From NCBI RefSeq assembly GCF_037997115.1, contig NZ_CP150484.1, positions 792,586 to 856,585 of the forward strand: 64,000 nucleotides of DNA. Direction: 5' to 3'. The number at the start of each line of letters is the position of its first letter. The stretch's first letter is position 1. The notes beneath the pieces are model-generated. The model had not been told where the DNA came from. It did no database searches and was given only the letters and a program-made list of their open reading frames with translations. The position numbers and the translations under genes are program-made. This DNA comes from Amycolatopsis coloradensis (lineage in GTDB: Bacteria > Actinomycetota > Actinomycetes > Mycobacteriales > Pseudonocardiaceae). This document shows positions 8,426 through 16,610 of the stretch, in pieces.

Positions 8426-11400
8426 TCAGCGGACGGTGACCGACAGGCTCCGCGTGACCCCGTTGACGGTGACCGAAAGGCTCGCCGTCCCGGGCCTCAG
8501 CGCGGCCAGCACCCCGGTCGCGGGATCGAACGACGCGACGTCCCACGGCATCGCGGGCAGGAACCCGCCGGCGACATGCGTGCCCCAGCCGCCCTTCCAG
8601 TCCGCGCTGACCGGGTACGAAACCGGCACCTGACGCGCTCCCTGCGTCACCACGGCCCGGATGTCCGCCTTCTCCCCGCGTGCCAGGGACGAGGGGCCGG
8701 ACAGCGTCAGCGCGTCGACGTTCGGCCGCGTCTCGAACCGCACCGGCTGCGCCTTGTCCCCCGGTTCGAACCGGACCATCGTCCAGCCGACGAACCCGCC
8801 GTCACCCGGCGCCGCGGCGGGCGACTTCCCGGAGTTGCCGTTCACCAGGTACGGCACGCCGTCGACCCGTGAAAGGTTGAAAACGCCCGCGTGCGAAGCG
8901 ATCGCGGCCGCCTGCTTCCCGGATTCGCGTTCGAAGGCGGTCAACCAGCCGGTCAGCATGGCGGCCTCCTTGCGGTCGGCCAGCTGCGAATTCCCGGCGG
9001 GGCTCGGATCCTTGACCGGATGGTGCATCGCGACGACCACGCCGCGGATCCGCCGGTCCGGCTTCGCCCCGTCCAGCGCCTCGCGCAGCATCCGGATCTG
9101 GTCGAACCCGCCCGCGCGCAGCGAACCGCGCGAGGAATCCATCAGCACCAGCCGGATCCCGGCGACGTCGGCGACGCGATGGGTCGCCCCGAACGCCGCC
9201 TGGAACTCCGCGAGCCCGTGCCCGCCGTCGGCTTCGTGGTTGCCCGGCACGTAGTACCACGGCGCCTTGCCGACGAGTTCCTCGTCGATGACCGACTTCG
9301 CCAGCACGAAATCGGCGGCCGTACCGCGGTCGACGAAGTCGCCGTTGATCAGCACGAGATCCGGTTTCGCCGCCACGGCCTCGCGCAGCGCGCGCCGGGC
9401 CTGGGCGACCAGCGGGCCGTCGGGCTGGTCGGCGGTGAACTGCGCGTCGCTGACCACGGCGATCCGCAGGCCACCGGTCGCCGCGCCGTCGGTGATCAGC
9501 GCCGGGTCACGCGGCGCCGGATCGGCGGGGACGGCGGCCGCGGGCGCGACCTCGAAGGTGAGGTCGTCGAAGACCAGCCGTCCTTCGTACTGCTGGGCAG
9601 GGACGTTCTCGACGGCGTAGAACTTCGTCAGCCGCTGCCCGTCGGGAAGGCCTGCCGGGATGGTCGCGCGCACGTAGCGCCAGCCCGTCCAGTCGACGCT
9701 CAGCGACAGGTCCACGACGGACGGGACGTTGGCGGCGTCACGGAGTTCCGCCCGCAGCCAAGCGCCCTTCGCGTCGCCGTTGACCCATAGGCCGACACGC
9801 TGGGTGCCGGGCGGCAACGCGATCGGCGCCGCCGAGTTGACGTAGGCCGCGCGCGTGGCGTTGGTCCCGTTCAGCCGGTAGTCCAGCGCGAGACCGCGTC
9901 CGCCGTCACGGCCGGGAGCCTCGGAAAGCGCGGCGCCGACGACGGCCGGGAACACGCTGGCGGTCCAGCCCGCCGGGCCGTCCAGCGGCGCAGCCACCCG
10001 GGATTCCGTGCCGACGGACGCCGCCAGATGCGTCACCTTCCCGCCCGCGGTGGCGGTGATCGCCGAAGCGCCCGCGGCCTTCAACGCGGTGATCGCGAAC
10101 CCGCCGCCGGACGGTTCGATCTTCACCACCGCGGGGTCGTAATCGAGTTTGACGTCGTCAGGCTCGATCCACGTGCCGTAACCGTCGGCGTCGTAGCCGA
10201 ACACCTTGAACGTGCTCTTCGCGCCTTCGCCGGACAACGCGACCTGTTCGGTGCTCGTGCCAAGGCGTGCCGGTGAACCGAGGACGTTCAGCGTGGTCTT
10301 GCCCCTGACGCCGCCGCGTTTCGCGTAGACGTCGACGTCCGCGGGCGCGTCCGGCCGGAGCCGGTCGGCGTGCGCGGTGAACACGCCGTCGGTCACGGTG
10401 CCGCGGAAGGGATTCGTACTGAGCCACTGGACACTGCCGTCGACGGCGGCGCCGGTCTCGTCGTGACCGCCGGCGGCGAGTTTCCGCGTCAGCCCGGAAA
10501 GCACACGCGTCGCGTCGGCGGTGTCCTGCGCGGGACGGGGCGCGAATCCGGTCAGGCGTCCGCTTCCCGGCGTGGTCGCGACACCGATCCCGTTGGGCAC
10601 CAGGCGTTCCCCGCCGTCCGACGGTGAGTTGCGGATCAGCGGTGCCTTCTCGCCCTCCTCGCGGGCGAGCATGGTCGACGAGCCGCCGCCGTCGAGGTTG
10701 AGGGCGTCGTCCGCGCCGAGCGACTTCATGTGCCGGGCGAGTTCCAGTTCGGTCATGCCGCGGCTGTCCGCCTGGCGGCCGTCGACCGTCGCCAGCCACA
10801 TCTTCGTGCCGTCGGCGGAGAACCCGACCGCCGTCCGCGGGTGCATGGCGACGTTGTCGACCGGCTGGACCGCGCCGTCACGCAGCAGGATCTTGTTCCC
10901 GCCGACCGAGACGGACAGCTTGCCCGCGTCACTCTTCGGCGCGTACGCGACGCCCACCTTCTCACCGGGCTTCAAGCCGGACAACGAGTCCACACCGCCG
11001 TCACGGGCGAGCAGGATCGTCGCTCCCGCGGCGATCGGGCCGTCGGCGGGTTGCGGCCGCACCTGCGTGACGACGCCGTCGGAGACCTCGACCTCGACGA
11101 CGCGCTGGGCGCCCGCGACCGAGGTCCGCCGCGAGGACGCGCCCCACAGCGGGGTGTAGACGCCGATCGCGGCGCCGCTCAGCACGGGGCTGTTGAAGTT
11201 CGACGCGGGCACGACCTTGCCGTCGGGCAGGGTGATCGACGCGTCGAGGAACACCTCCGCGAGCCGTGCCTTGCCTTCCTCCGTGATCGACGCGGTCAGG
11301 TTGTGGCCGCGCGCGGGCGCCGTCTGGAGTTTCCCGGCGTCGATGCCGACGCCGATGGGCGCGCCGGAAGCGTTGATGTCGAAGAAGTCCCCGTTGACCC

Positions 11401-11788
11401 CGGCGACCGCGCCGGCCCTGGACACCTGCTGCGAAAGCGGTGTCCGCGCCGAAACCGTGCCAGGGCTGAGGTACGTCGGCTTGAGGGTCTTGCTGGTGAG
11501 ATCGACGGCGAGGGTGTCGCCGCGGATCCAGCCCGCCGGGTCGTACCGGTCGAACTCGGTGAGACTCAGGCCCGGCGCCACGCGCGAAGTCGCGCTGGTG
11601 GTGACGAGACCGTCGTCGGGCGCGGCCACGGCGTACGCGGACGGCCCCTCCTTCGCCGACGAGGCCGCTGGGGCGGCTTCGACGGGCGCCGGACCGAGCG
11701 GAGCGGCCAAGGGATCGGCGTGCGCCGGTGCGGCGACGAACAATCCGGGCAGCAGGGCAGCGAGCAGCAACAAGCGTGAATTTCTCAC
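8426..11788 (-). CDS. Secreted phosphodiester glycosidase (NAGPA)-metallophosphoesterase fusion
   Basis: 1120-residue exported multidomain protein. The GTG start gives a signal peptide (RNSRLLLLAALLPGLFVAAP, cleavage near AHADP). The N-terminal part contains a NAGPA/DUF2233-type phosphodiester glycosidase domain (about 90-410; AGVNGDFFDIN, LNLDGGGSSTM, VPNGIGVA). Central beta-rich Ig/CBM-like segments follow (about 410-770). Then comes a calcineurin-like metallophosphoesterase (about 780-1035; VVSDAQFT, INGDFVDRG, YVPGNHEADGG, VAMHHPVKD). The C-terminus is a Big2-like domain (SVTVNGVTRSLSVTV). The domain pairing suggests sequential removal of a phosphodiester-linked sugar and of the phosphate from cell-surface polymers, but this is inference. 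Confidence 0.88.
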   Translation of the reverse strand: MRNSRLLLLAALLPGLFVAAPAHADPLAAPLGPAPVEAAPAASSAKEGPSAYAVAAPDDGLVTTSATSRVAPGLSLTEFDRYDPAGWIRGDTLAVDLTSKTLKPTYLSPGTVSARTPLSQQVSRAGAVAGVNGDFFDINASGAPIGVGIDAGKLQTAPARGHNLTASITEEGKARLAEVFLDASITLPDGKVVPASNFNSPVLSGAAIGVYTPLWGASSRRTSVAGAQRVVEVEVSDGVVTQVRPQPADGPIAAGATILLARDGGVDSLSGLKPGEKVGVAYAPKSDAGKLSVSVGGNKILLRDGAVQPVDNVAMHPRTAVGFSADGTKMWLATVDGRQADSRGMTELELARHMKSLGADDALNLDGGGSSTMLAREEGEKAPLIRNSPSDGGERLVPNGIGVATTPGSGRLTGFAPRPAQDTADATRVLSGLTRKLAAGGHDETGAAVDGSVQWLSTNPFRGTVTDGVFTAHADRLRPDAPADVDVYAKRGGVRGKTTLNVLGSPARLGTSTEQVALSGEGAKSTFKVFGYDADGYGTWIEPDDVKLDYDPAVVKIEPSGGGFAITALKAAGASAITATAGGKVTHLAASVGTESRVAAPLDGPAGWTASVFPAVVGAALSEAPGRDGGRGLALDYRLNGTNATRAAYVNSAAPIALPPGTQRVGLWVNGDAKGAWLRAELRDAANVPSVVDLSLSVDWTGWRYVRATIPAGLPDGQRLTKFYAVENVPAQQYEGRLVFDDLTFEVAPAAAVPADPAPRDPALITDGAATGGLRIAVVSDAQFTADQPDGPLVAQARRALREAVAAKPDLVLINGDFVDRGTAADFVLAKSVIDEELVGKAPWYYVPGNHEADGGHGLAEFQAAFGATHRVADVAGIRLVLMDSSRGSLRAGGFDQIRMLREALDGAKPDRRIRGVVVAMHHPVKDPSPAGNSQLADRKEAAMLTGWLTAFERESGKQAAAIASHAGVFNLSRVDGVPYLVNGNSGKSPAAAPGDGGFVGWTMVRFEPGDKAQPVRFETRPNVDALTLSGPSSLARGEKADIRAVVTQGARQVPVSYPVSADWKGGWGTHVAGGFLPAMPWDVASFDPATGVLAALRPGTASLSVTVNGVTRSLSVTVR

Positions 11789-11897
11789 GAATTACCCCAC
11801 GATCGAGTGACAGGCAGCATCGCTCAGCACAGCGGACGCGAACCGCTAGGAGAAGACCTCGGGGTGAACGAGAACCGAACGGCGTAGGGCGCGAAGG

Positions 11898-12641
11898 TCA
11901 GGGCGTGACCGGCCCGGCGAGGAAGGTCTTCGCCGCCGTGGCGTCACCGGTGATTTCGAGGCCCGCCCCGTCGAGCTCGATCCGTTGCCACAGCAGCAGA
12001 TCCAGCCCTTCCGCGGGCCCTTCGACGACGGCGCCCGCCGCTTCGGCGGGGTCTGCCCGCCGCGAGCCGGGGACGTCGGTTTCGCCCGGCGGTGTGATCA
12101 ACCAGGCGTGTCCGGTGTCGGAGGTCTTCAGCAGCAACGGAACGGTGACCGCCGGCGGGGTGTGCCACCGCTTGACCTTCGGCAGCATGCCGAGGAGGAC
12201 CTCGTCCACGCCGTCGGCGGCGAGGGACGGGTCCAGGGTGTATTCGGTCCCTGCCGCGCGGTGCGCGTCGAGCAGGTGCACCGCGGTCTCGTGGACCTGG
12301 CGGCGGAACCAGAAGGCCTTGGTCTTGGCGGCGGCGGTGAAGTTCCAGGCGCCGTCCTCGGGAGATGCCTCGCGCAGTGCCTCGATGAGGTCTGCCGCAC
12401 TTTCGCGGTACCAGGCGGCGAGGTCCATGCCGGGTTCGTCCTCGAAGCTCTGCGGGCCGAGTTCGCCGGTGCGCACGATCCCGGCCGCCCAGCGATGGAC
12501 GTTGCCGAGGTGCACGACCAGGTCACGCAGGCGCCAGTCGCCGCAGCACGGCACGGGCGCGGCGTGGTCCCCGGTGCTCGCCACGTGCGCGAAACCGGTG
12601 GTGAGCTCCCGCAGGCGCTCCAGGTACTCGTCCGGTGTCAT
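11898..12641 (-). CDS. Maleylpyruvate isomerase/DinB-fold mycothiol-dependent family protein
   Basis: 247-residue protein of the MDMPI N-terminal (DinB-like four-helix) family. It opens MTPDEYLERLRELTTGFAHV and contains the family's metal-ligand pattern, including WRLRDLVVHLGNVHRW and the later WFRRQVHETAVHLLDAHRA. A C-terminal SCP2-like beta domain follows (about 160-247). Start 12641 is chosen because GGGGAG lies seven bases upstream; a longer in-frame ATG at 12668 has no such site. It follows ndk in the same direction by 54 bases and may be cotranscribed. Substrate unknown; family members are usually mycothiol-linked or of unassigned function. Confidence 0.85.
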   Translation of the reverse strand: MTPDEYLERLRELTTGFAHVASTGDHAAPVPCCGDWRLRDLVVHLGNVHRWAAGIVRTGELGPQSFEDEPGMDLAAWYRESAADLIEALREASPEDGAWNFTAAAKTKAFWFRRQVHETAVHLLDAHRAAGTEYTLDPSLAADGVDEVLLGMLPKVKRWHTPPAVTVPLLLKTSDTGHAWLITPPGETDVPGSRRADPAEAAGAVVEGPAEGLDLLLWQRIELDGAGLEITGDATAAKTFLAGPVTP

Positions 12642-12695
12642 CGAAACTCCCCGCTTCGTGGACGGCACGGTGATACCGCGCCGTCCACGAGTGTG

Positions 12696-13106
12696 TCAGA
12701 CCTCGGGGAACCAGAGCTTGAGCTCGCGCTCGGCCGACTCCGGGGAGTCCGAACCGTGCACCAGGTTGTACTGGGTCTCCAGCGCGAAGTCGCCGCGCAG
12801 AGTGCCGGGGGTGGCCTTCTCGACCGGGTCGGTGCCGCCGGCGAGCTGACGGAAGGCGGCGATGGCGCGGGGGCCCTCGACGGCGATCGCGACCAGCGGG
12901 CCCGAGGTGATGAACTCGAGGAGGTCGCCGAAGAACGGGCGCTCCTTGTGCTCGGCGTAGTGCTCCTCGGCGACCGACCGCTCGACGGTGCGCAGTTCGA
13001 GGGCGGCGAGCTTCAGGCCCTTGCGCTCGATGCGAGCGATGACCTCGCCGACGAGGCCGCGCGCGACGCCATCGGGCTTGACGAGGACCAGCGTGCGTTC
13101 AGTCAC
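12696..13106 (-). CDS. ndk: Nucleoside diphosphate kinase
   Basis: 136 residues, the standard NDK length. It transfers the gamma phosphate from ATP to NDPs through a phospho-histidine. The N-terminal [19 protein letters not shown] contains the nucleotide-contacting Lys, and the active-site His117 lies in NLVHGSDS. The C-terminal KLWFPEV is complete. It lies between folC/DUF4233 and rne on the same strand, the usual actinobacterial neighbourhood, although extra genes separate them here. Confidence 0.98.
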   Translation of the reverse strand: MTERTLVLVKPDGVARGLVGEVIARIERKGLKLAALELRTVERSVAEEHYAEHKERPFFGDLLEFITSGPLVAIAVEGPRAIAAFRQLAGGTDPVEKATPGTLRGDFALETQYNLVHGSDSPESAERELKLWFPEV

Positions 13107-13170
13107 GGCGGTATTTCTCCTTGGGTGGGATTCGTGCTATTCGCCCGGAGCCTACTGGGTGCTTCGCCGC

Positions 13171-13518
13171 TCACTTCACGTCGGACCAGGGAATGGCCTC
13201 GATGCGTTCGAGGTGCTCCTCGCCCCACTCCCCGAGTGCGGCCATAGCGCTGTTGAGGGAATCCCCGAATCCGGTCAGCGAGTACTCCACCTTCGGCGGA
13301 ACCTGGTGGTAAACCTCGCGATGCAGCAGTCCGGTGGTCTCCATCTCGCGCAGTTGCAGGATCAGGACCCGCTCGCTGATGCCGGGCACCGCGCGCCTCA
13401 GCTCCCCGAAGCGCAGCGGACCGTCCTGGAGCGCGAACAGGATGAGCCCTTTCCATTTGCCGCCCATGACGGCGATCGCGGCGTCGAGGCCGCAGGTGAA
13501 CGTCCGATTCTTGGTCAT
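13171..13518 (-). CDS. HxlR-family winged-helix transcriptional regulator
   Basis: 115-residue HxlR/MarR-like DNA-binding protein. It shows the family opening with the conserved Cys (TFTCGLDAAIAVMGGKWKGL), the helix-turn-helix region FGELRRAVPGISERVLILQL, and the wing and dimer parts REVYHQVPPKVEYSLT. Start 13518 is preferred; an in-frame ATG at 13551 would add 11 residues. It is divergent from the imine-reductase-like gene with 112 bases between starts, so it probably controls that gene and itself, responding to an electrophile or redox signal as relatives do. Confidence 0.92.
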   Translation of the reverse strand: MTKNRTFTCGLDAAIAVMGGKWKGLILFALQDGPLRFGELRRAVPGISERVLILQLREMETTGLLHREVYHQVPPKVEYSLTGFGDSLNSAMAALGEWGEEHLERIEAIPWSDVK

Positions 13519-13630
13519 CGCTTCACATACCTTTTTGTCAGTACCCGGCAAAATAGTAGGTACTTGATCGAATTTACGCGACCGCCCAGCATGGAGTCAT
13601 CCCGAAGATTTCCTTTGACTGGAGCGAAAA

Positions 13631-14524
13631 ATGCCGAAGACGCCGGTGACCGTCGTGGGCCTCGGCTCGATGGGCTCGGCCCTGGCGGACGCCTTTCTGG
13701 CGGCCGGGCATCCGACCACCGTGTGGAACAGGACGGCTTCGAAGGCCGATCACCTCGTCGCGCGCGGAGCGATCCTGGCCGCGACGGCCGGGGACGCGGT
13801 GCGGGCGAGCCAGTTGACCATCGCCTGCCTGACCACCTACGAAGACACGCGCGCGGCTTTGGAGCCCGCTTCCCTGACCGGACGCGCCTTGGTGACTTTG
13901 AACAGCGGCTCACCGGCGGGAGCGCGCCGGATGGCCGAATGGGCGAAGGAGCACGGCGCGCGATACCTCGACGGCGCGATCAAGAACGTGCCGTCTGCCG
14001 TCGGAGCGCCGGACACGCTGCTGTACTACGGCGGCGACAAGACCGTCTTCGACGAACACCTGGACACGTTGCGGGTGCTGGGCGGCGACACCGTCCACCT
14101 CGGCGAGGAGACCGACCTCGCGGCGCTGTACGAAACGGCCGTCGGCGGCACCCTGCTGCCCGCGCTGGTCGGGTTCTTCCAGGGTGCCGCCGCGCTGCGG
14201 TCGCGCGGGCTCGAAGCCGCCACGCTCCTGCCCTACGCCACCAAATGGTTCGAGATGATCATCTCGGTGCTTCCGATGTACGCCAAGGAAATCGACAGCG
14301 GCGACTACTCGGATCCCGCGGCCTCGGTGGACATCTTCCACGCCGGCGCCGCCGCCGACCTCGAACTGGCCGAGGAAGGCGTCGACGTCGGCTGGCAGTC
14401 GCCGATGCACGACCTCGTGCGGCGGGCCGCCGAGGCCGGGCACGGCGACCGCAGCATCGCGGTCCTGACGGAACTGCTCAGCGTTGGGGCCGCAGGGTCT
14501 TCGACCACAGCGAAGCGCCCGTAG
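13631..14524 (+). CDS. NAD(P)-binding oxidoreductase, 6PGDH/imine reductase-like
   Basis: 297-residue reductase. A Rossmann domain (about 4-165) carries VVGLGSMGSALADAF and VWNRTASKADHL, where the Arg after the second strand suggests NADPH. An all-helical C-terminal domain (about 170-297) includes LYETAVGGTLLPALVGFFQG and MHDLVRRAAEAGHGDRS, resembling the NADPH-dependent imine reductase/reductive aminase branch of the beta-hydroxyacid dehydrogenase superfamily. GGAG precedes the ATG. It is divergent from the HxlR regulator. Its last 47 bases overlap the end of the convergent phoD gene. Substrate unknown. Confidence 0.87.
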   Translation: MPKTPVTVVGLGSMGSALADAFLAAGHPTTVWNRTASKADHLVARGAILAATAGDAVRASQLTIACLTTYEDTRAALEPASLTGRALVTLNSGSPAGARRMAEWAKEHGARYLDGAIKNVPSAVGAPDTLLYYGGDKTVFDEHLDTLRVLGGDTVHLGEETDLAALYETAVGGTLLPALVGFFQGAAALRSRGLEAATLLPYATKWFEMIISVLPMYAKEIDSGDYSDPAASVDIFHAGAAADLELAEEGVDVGWQSPMHDLVRRAAEAGHGDRSIAVLTELLSVGAAGSSTTAKRP

Positions 14525-16034
14525 CGTCCCTCAGGTCGACCGTGAGCACGCCGCTCCGCCCGTCGATGTTCACTTCGCCGAAGTGCTGGAAACCGTCTGC
14601 GGGCGAGGTGTTCGCGGCGGGCGGGGCGTGCACGAACACCGCTTCCGGCCCGAAGGTCGGGTCGAGGGTGTTCGGGCCGAACGCGCCGGCGTTGAGCGGG
14701 CCGGACACGAACTCCCAGAACGGATCGAAGTCAGAAAACGACGCGCGATCCGGCGAGTAGTGGTGCGCCGCGGTGTAGTGCACGTCGGCGGTCAGCCAGA
14801 CGACGTTGCGCACCCGGCGTCGCGAGATCTCCCGCAGCACCCAGGCGAGTTCGGTCTCGCGGCCGCCGGGGGCGCCGGGCAGGCCGTTGGCGACGCCCTC
14901 GATGGCCTTGCCGTCCGGGACGGTGAGACCGATCGGGAGGTCGGCCTGGATGATCTTCCAGGTGGCGGTGCTGCGGTCGAGCGCGTCGACGAGCCATCGG
15001 GCCTGGCGGTCGCCGAGGACGCGGCCGGGTTTGGTCTGGTCCGAGGTGTTGGCGTCCTTGTAGGTCCGCATGTCCAGCACGAAGACCTCGGCACGCGAGC
15101 CGTGCCGGAAGTTGCGGTGGACGCGGCCGTCGACGGCCTGGTGCCGGTCGATCGGGTGCCACTCGTGGAACGCCTGGAACGCGCGGGCGGCGAGCACGTC
15201 GACGCGTTTCTCGGTGTATTCGGGGCGGTCGTTGAGGATCTCCCCTGGGTACCAGTTGTTCACGACTTCGTGGTCGTCCCACTGGACATAGGCGGGCACG
15301 TTCGCGGTGAAGCGCTTGAGGTTCTCGTCGAGCAGGTTGTAGGCGAACTGGCCGCGGTACTCGTCGAGCGTCTCGGCGACCTTCGCCTTCTCCGGGGTGA
15401 CGATGTTGCGCCACACACGCCCGCCGGGCAGCGCGACGGTCTCGGTGAGCGGCCCGTCGGCGTAAACCGTGTCTCCACAGTGGAGGAACAGATCGGGGCG
15501 GCGATCGGCCATCGCGCGGTAGATCGTCATACCGCCGAGTTCGGGGTTGATGCCCCAGTTCTGCCCGGCGACGTCGCCGGACCACAGCAGCCGGACGTCC
15601 GAGCGGCCGACCGGAGCGGTGGCGAAGCGGCCGGTGACGGCCTCGCTGCGAGTGCGGCCGTCGAGGTCTTCGGCGGTGACGCGGTAGTGGACCTCGGTCC
15701 CCGGCAGGAGGCCCGCGATGCGGACCTTGCCGGTGCCGCCGGTCTCCGGGCTCATCACCGGGCCGAGCACGCGGCGCGCGTGCCGGAACGACGGATCCCT
15801 GGAGACCTCCACGATCAGCCGCGAAGGCCGGTCGGCGCGTGACCAGACGATGCCGGAACCGGTGGTGACGTCGCCGGACTGGACACCGTGGGTGAGCACC
15901 GGACGGTCGCGGCGGAGCAGCGGGACGGGATTCGCGGTCGCGGTTCCGGGGAGGAGCAGGCCGCCCGCGACGGCTCCGGCGCCGGTGAGACCGGCTTTGA
16001 GCAGCGTGCGGCGGTTGTGGTGGGAAGCGGTCAT
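14478..16034 (-). CDS. phoD: PhoD-type alkaline phosphatase/phosphodiesterase (Tat-exported)
   Basis: 518-residue secreted phosphatase of the PhoD family. The N-terminus is a Tat signal (NRRTLLKAGLTGAGAVAGG). An Fn3-like PhoD_N domain (about 45-145; THGVQSGDVTTGSGIVWSRA) precedes the metallophosphatase domain, with VRLLWSGDVAGQNWGINP, LFLHCGDTVYADGP, WDDHEVVNNWYPGE and WLTADVHYTAAHHY as metal ligands, typical of the Ca/Fe-dependent active site. It is expected to release phosphate from phosphoesters or teichoic acids outside the cell. It may be Pho-regulated, but no clear PHO box was identified. The 3' end overlaps the reductase gene on the other strand by 47 bases. Confidence 0.93.
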   Translation of the reverse strand: MTASHHNRRTLLKAGLTGAGAVAGGLLLPGTATANPVPLLRRDRPVLTHGVQSGDVTTGSGIVWSRADRPSRLIVEVSRDPSFRHARRVLGPVMSPETGGTGKVRIAGLLPGTEVHYRVTAEDLDGRTRSEAVTGRFATAPVGRSDVRLLWSGDVAGQNWGINPELGGMTIYRAMADRRPDLFLHCGDTVYADGPLTETVALPGGRVWRNIVTPEKAKVAETLDEYRGQFAYNLLDENLKRFTANVPAYVQWDDHEVVNNWYPGEILNDRPEYTEKRVDVLAARAFQAFHEWHPIDRHQAVDGRVHRNFRHGSRAEVFVLDMRTYKDANTSDQTKPGRVLGDRQARWLVDALDRSTATWKIIQADLPIGLTVPDGKAIEGVANGLPGAPGGRETELAWVLREISRRRVRNVVWLTADVHYTAAHHYSPDRASFSDFDPFWEFVSGPLNAGAFGPNTLDPTFGPEAVFVHAPPAANTSPADGFQHFGEVNIDGRSGVLTVDLRDATGASLWSKTLRPQR

Positions 16035-16211
16035 GGCGCGGTTCTATCCGGCGGCCACGGCCGGTGGGCCAACGGCGGTTGACCTGGTGATGAACGAACG
16101 GAAGGTAGCTGTTCCGGTGGTCTCCGCGACTCTATTCGGCTTGTCACCGAATGACGTCCTTCGCGCGGCAGCCGCTCCTTCAAAACCGGCCGTCTCCGGA
16201 CGGCGACGCCG

Positions 16212-16610
16212 TTACTGCGGTTGCTGCTGCTGGCTGGGCAGGGTCCCGGCCGCCATCCGCCGCGCCACGTCCCGCCGCAGCCACAGCAGCCACAGCCAGA
16301 TCCCGAGGAAGATCACCCCGAGGATCGCCACGGCGGGCAGCGCGACGAAGAAGGCGATCAGCGCGACCTGCAACACCAGCACCGCGGGCACCGCCCAGGG
16401 CTTCTTCAGGAAACCGCACAGCACTATCAGCGCGACCGCGATGACGATCACCGACCAGCCGGTGAGCGAGCCGACGCCGCCGCCGAGTTTCGCCACCACC
16501 GGCAGCGCGAGCGCGACGGTGATGCCCTCCATGATCAGGGAACCGGCCATCACGCCGCGGAAGGACTTCATCGGGTCCTTGGCGGGCGGCTTCGGGGTTT
16601 CGTCGGTCAC
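16212..16610 (-). CDS. DUF4233 small membrane protein
   Basis: 132-residue protein with about four transmembrane segments (MAGSLIMEGITVALALPVVA, the adjacent hydrophobic stretches, and VAILGVIFLGIWLWLLWLRR) and a Gln-rich cytoplasmic tail. It belongs to DUF4233, found next to folC in many actinobacteria. Its GTG start overlaps the folC stop (GTGA), so it is translationally coupled to folC. Function unknown; the conserved linkage suggests a role around folate metabolism or the envelope, but nothing in the sequence proves it. Confidence 0.9.
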   Translation of the reverse strand: MTDETPKPPAKDPMKSFRGVMAGSLIMEGITVALALPVVAKLGGGVGSLTGWSVIVIAVALIVLCGFLKKPWAVPAVLVLQVALIAFFVALPAVAILGVIFLGIWLWLLWLRRDVARRMAAGTLPSQQQQPQ

